57,516 bases of DNA from Tubiluchus corallicola. Taxonomy: Eukaryota; Priapulida; Priapulimorpha; Priapulimorphida; Tubiluchidae. Position numbers and translations under genes: made by a program. The DNA lies in NCBI GenBank assembly GCA_030141605.1, contig JAQGDQ010002417.1:1-57516 (forward strand), given 5' to 3'. This document shows positions 55,336 through 57,516 of this stretch, in pieces. The notes beneath the pieces were generated by a model. It worked only from the letters and a program-made list of their open reading frames with translations. It made no database searches and had not been told where the DNA came from. The first letter of the stretch is position 1, and each line of letters opens with the position of its first letter.

Positions 55336-56493
55336 CTATGGGACAGGACAATCAGCGCCAGGGTCATGTGTTTCTTCTGACTCTACAACACCTCCCGCAT
55401 CATAAGTAACAACAGATATATCTAAGTCTTGGTTGTCGTTAAGAGATTTAATATCATCTGAGCATTTTATATCATCTATATCTGGTATTTTTAAGGTCGT
55501 TAGGTTTTCATTTCTAAAAAGCAACAATGTTTCTAATATTGTTGCTCTACTAACATCAAGCTCTGTAACAAGATTTCCAAAAAACTTCAATGTCTTTAGT
55601 CTATCAAAGCTTGTCATTACAAAGTCCTCAATAAAGTTGTTTGAACAGTTCAAATTTTCTAGTTCATACGTATTGTATAAAACAAGGTCTTTGATCCTGT
55701 TTTCACTACAATCGAGAAGTTTTAAGAAAATATGATTTTCCAATTTCAAAGAACTCAATCTATTTCCCTTACAATTAAGAAATTTGAGGGCGTTTGTGTT
55801 TTCTAAATTAATACTATCTATATAGTTATATTGACAAAAAGCTGTATCTAAGCTTGGCATATTACCTACATCAAATGTTACAAGATTATTGTAAGCACAA
55901 TGTAAATACTTCAAACTAGTTAAAAACTGTATTCCTTTAAGAGTTTTAATTCCTCTTTGGCTACAATCTAATCTTATCAAATCTTCTATTGCCTCATCCT
56001 GAGGGTCAAACATATCATCGCTCTTAAATGCAGATGGAATAACTTCTTTTAACACTTTTCTAAAGTTTTCGTCTGGGATATTTTTTGTTACTTGAACATC
56101 TAATGTATCACTTACGGCACTTGTTTCCTCTAAAAAAAGCAACAGCCTATACATCCCTGGCTTTTTAAACACTGCTACTAATTCATCCTCCCCTCTAGTA
56201 ATAAGGGCGTCAGAAGATTCTACCTCTTTGTCATCTAAAGTTCTTACGAAAGCTATTAATTCATCCCTAAACGTTTCAGTTTCGTTAGGGTGTATCTTAC
56301 ACCTTACCTCTTCAACTCCATATTCCATAAGCACAGCAGTATTAGCTAAAGGGTCTTTACCTACAAAATCTTCTTCAAATACTGCATCCCCTGCCAACTT
56401 TATATCTAATAATAAAATTTGCGTTTCCTTTTTATCACATCCCCAAATAGCAATGGTTACTAATAATATTATAATCCAAGTTTTGTTCTTCAT
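55336..56493 (-). CDS. leucine-rich-repeat lipoprotein
   Basis: 385 residues. The lipoprotein signal ends at IAIWGCDKKE (lipobox Cys at about 19). A pre-LRR region of about 130 residues is followed by NIPDENFRKVLKEVI, a linker seen before many Bacteroidota LRR domains. Seven to eight short LRRs come next (for example LTSLKYLHCAYNNLVTFDVG, ALKFLNCKGNRLSSLKL, ELENLNCSNNFIEDF), with Cys and Asn at the usual ladder positions. The C-terminus is Asp-rich. Likely surface-exposed; the binding partner is unknown. Paralogous to the next gene upstream. Confidence 0.83.
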   Translation of the reverse strand: MKNKTWIIILLVTIAIWGCDKKETQILLLDIKLAGDAVFEEDFVGKDPLANTAVLMEYGVEEVRCKIHPNETETFRDELIAFVRTLDDKEVESSDALITRGEDELVAVFKKPGMYRLLLFLEETSAVSDTLDVQVTKNIPDENFRKVLKEVIPSAFKSDDMFDPQDEAIEDLIRLDCSQRGIKTLKGIQFLTSLKYLHCAYNNLVTFDVGNMPSLDTAFCQYNYIDSINLENTNALKFLNCKGNRLSSLKLENHIFLKLLDCSENRIKDLVLYNTYELENLNCSNNFIEDFVMTSFDRLKTLKFFGNLVTELDVSRATILETLLLFRNENLTTLKIPDIDDIKCSDDIKSLNDNQDLDISVVTYDAGGVVESEETHDPGADCPVP

Positions 56494-56542
56494 AATTGTA
56501 TTTATTTCTATTGAATTTTAGCAATATTCCATAAAAGGCATT

Positions 56543-57516
56543 TTATTCACAATACTCCGAAGGAGTATAGTCATGACTTTCCCATCTATTGGTTTCTTCC
56601 GCCTCTAAGTCTCCAAGGTTAATTCTTTTCACTCTAGATAGAGTTAAATTAGGTCTTCTTCTTTGCCAAAGGAGAGTTACAGATTCATCACACAATATGT
56701 CATTACCGTCAGGTAAATATAGACGTGAAAAGCTGTTATAATTAATACTAAATATAAGTTCCTGTAAAGGGTTTCCTTCAAGCCTCACTGTGTGTATTTC
56801 TGGCAGTCCTTCAGAAAGATCTAATTGTGCTAAAAAATTTTCTTTTACGTAAAAATGGCTTAACGTTGGAAGATTTGCTAAAGTCAAATCCGTCAATATA
56901 TTTCTACTCAAATCCAAGTATGTCAGTGATTCTATATCTCGAAAATCTGCTTTTTCGAATGAGTTGTCTTCTAATGAAAGAGAATCTAATGATGTGTTTT
57001 TATTATCTATGATGATTTGAGAAATTGCATTTTTATTAGCATATAATATCTCTAAATTCTCCATTCCTGATATATCAATTTTACTAATTCTGTTTTCATA
57101 ACAAGTAATTTTTCTTAAAGATGAAAAAAGATTCACTCCATATATGCTTTCTATAAAGTGGTCAGGGCATCTAATTTCTCTTACAGCTTCTATGTCATCT
57201 CTCTTGCTTGTATCTAACATCTCCCCTGCAAATGCCTGCGAAAAATTAGACATAAGATATTCTCTAAAATTATCATCTGGGATATTTGAAGTTGCTTGTA
57301 CAATATATTCAAATGGAATTTTAGTGTCTTCATCAGGATATACTTTTACTTTATATTCACCTGGCTTCTTAAAAAGGATTTCCCCTTGATAAGGGTCTGA
57401 CGATGAGGTTATTACTTCAACAGAAGATATGGGAACATAACTATTATATAGTGTTGTTACAGTTAGCCTTGTAATAACATCTGATGACCAACTAGGAGCA
57501 AACTCATACTTATAAT
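56543..57516 (-). CDS. leucine-rich-repeat protein, 5' end outside the window
   Basis: The frame stays open from the stop near 56543 to the window edge, about 324 residues. The ATG at 57253 is internal, because the frame upstream encodes a sensible domain (SSDPYQGEILFKKPGEYKVK, then NIPDDNFREYL). LRRs follow: LRKITCYENRISKIDISG, LEILYANKNAISQIII, LTYLDLSRNILTDLTLA. The tail ends TPSEYCE. It has the same plan as the gene 49 bp downstream (NIPD[ED]NFR linker, then about six LRRs), so the two are diverged tandem paralogues and probably co-transcribed. Confidence 0.8.
   Translation of the reverse strand, partial: YKYEFAPSWSSDVITRLTVTTLYNSYVPISSVEVITSSSDPYQGEILFKKPGEYKVKVYPDEDTKIPFEYIVQATSNIPDDNFREYLMSNFSQAFAGEMLDTSKRDDIEAVREIRCPDHFIESIYGVNLFSSLRKITCYENRISKIDISGMENLEILYANKNAISQIIIDNKNTSLDSLSLEDNSFEKADFRDIESLTYLDLSRNILTDLTLANLPTLSHFYVKENFLAQLDLSEGLPEIHTVRLEGNPLQELIFSINYNSFSRLYLPDGNDILCDESVTLLWQRRRPNLTLSRVKRINLGDLEAEETNRWESHDYTPSEYCE

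Overview
The window is 57.5 kb of AT-rich DNA from a Gram-negative bacterium of the phylum Bacteroidota. Several things point there: -7 boxes of the form TAnnTTTG instead of TATAAT, almost no Shine-Dalgarno sequences, a Porin_10-type outer-membrane protein, a ~365-residue Nif3 protein, an NtrC-type regulator without a DNA-binding domain, a short SpeA-type decarboxylase, a bacillithiol gene (bshC), and lpxK, kdsB and lptB for lipopolysaccharide. It is essentially a chromosomal housekeeping segment. I see no phage, insertion sequence, CRISPR array or plasmid functions. The species cannot be told from the sequence. Pseudogenes and the low GC would fit a host-associated or reducing genome, but that is inference.

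Layout. 1-2.2 kb: tldD (broken) and pmbA (cut by the window edge). 2.5-10.4 kb: an AGCS amino-acid/sodium symporter with a damaged 5' end, rimO, a deleted methyltransferase remnant, bshC, 5-formyltetrahydrofolate cyclo-ligase, and a membrane pyrophosphatase with one frameshift. 10.5-14.3 kb: tRNA-Leu, trigger factor-clpP-clpX, then tRNA-Lys, tRNA-Thr and tRNA-Arg. 14.5-24.2 kb, all on the minus strand: kdsB, a GH15 glucoamylase-like enzyme, dgt, era, a TlpA-like thioredoxin, two YeeE/YedE sulfur-transport proteins (one fused to a rhodanese-like domain) and an 822-residue octaheme cytochrome with a rhodanese domain inserted in it and a cytochrome b561-like tail. 24.6-32.2 kb: a small ORF, a TPR membrane protein, fabI, a SpeA-type decarboxylase, a sigma-54 response regulator, RNase P RNA, a split zinc-ribbon protein and a frameshifted nif3. 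32.2-39.3 kb: lpxK, porin, recJ (frameshifted), lptB and a GH3-family protein. 39.3-42.6 kb: a repeat-built locus with a LysM/RlpA-like protein, a chimeric gene with three tandem RlpA-like domains, and an outer-membrane barrel protein. 42.7-57.5 kb: hisS, an ECF sigma factor, rpmE2, mfd, a CCA-adding enzyme, ftsE, dtd, a sulfotransferase, an EF-G-like GTPase and two leucine-rich-repeat proteins.

Three results stand out. First, the sulfur/electron-transfer gene set at 19.4-24.2 kb includes a rhodanese domain nested inside an octaheme tetrathionate-reductase-family cytochrome, beside thiosulfate-type importers. Second, the 39.3-42.6 kb locus shows recent gene building: a 600-bp duplication fused the start of one gene to the end of another, and a 246-bp domain was then triplicated with only amino-acid-changing differences that I can see. 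Third, every frameshift in the window can be explained by loss of single bases, usually from homopolymers. That points either to undercalled homopolymers in the assembly or to a deletion-biased, decaying genome. The methyltransferase remnant, by contrast, is a true internal deletion.
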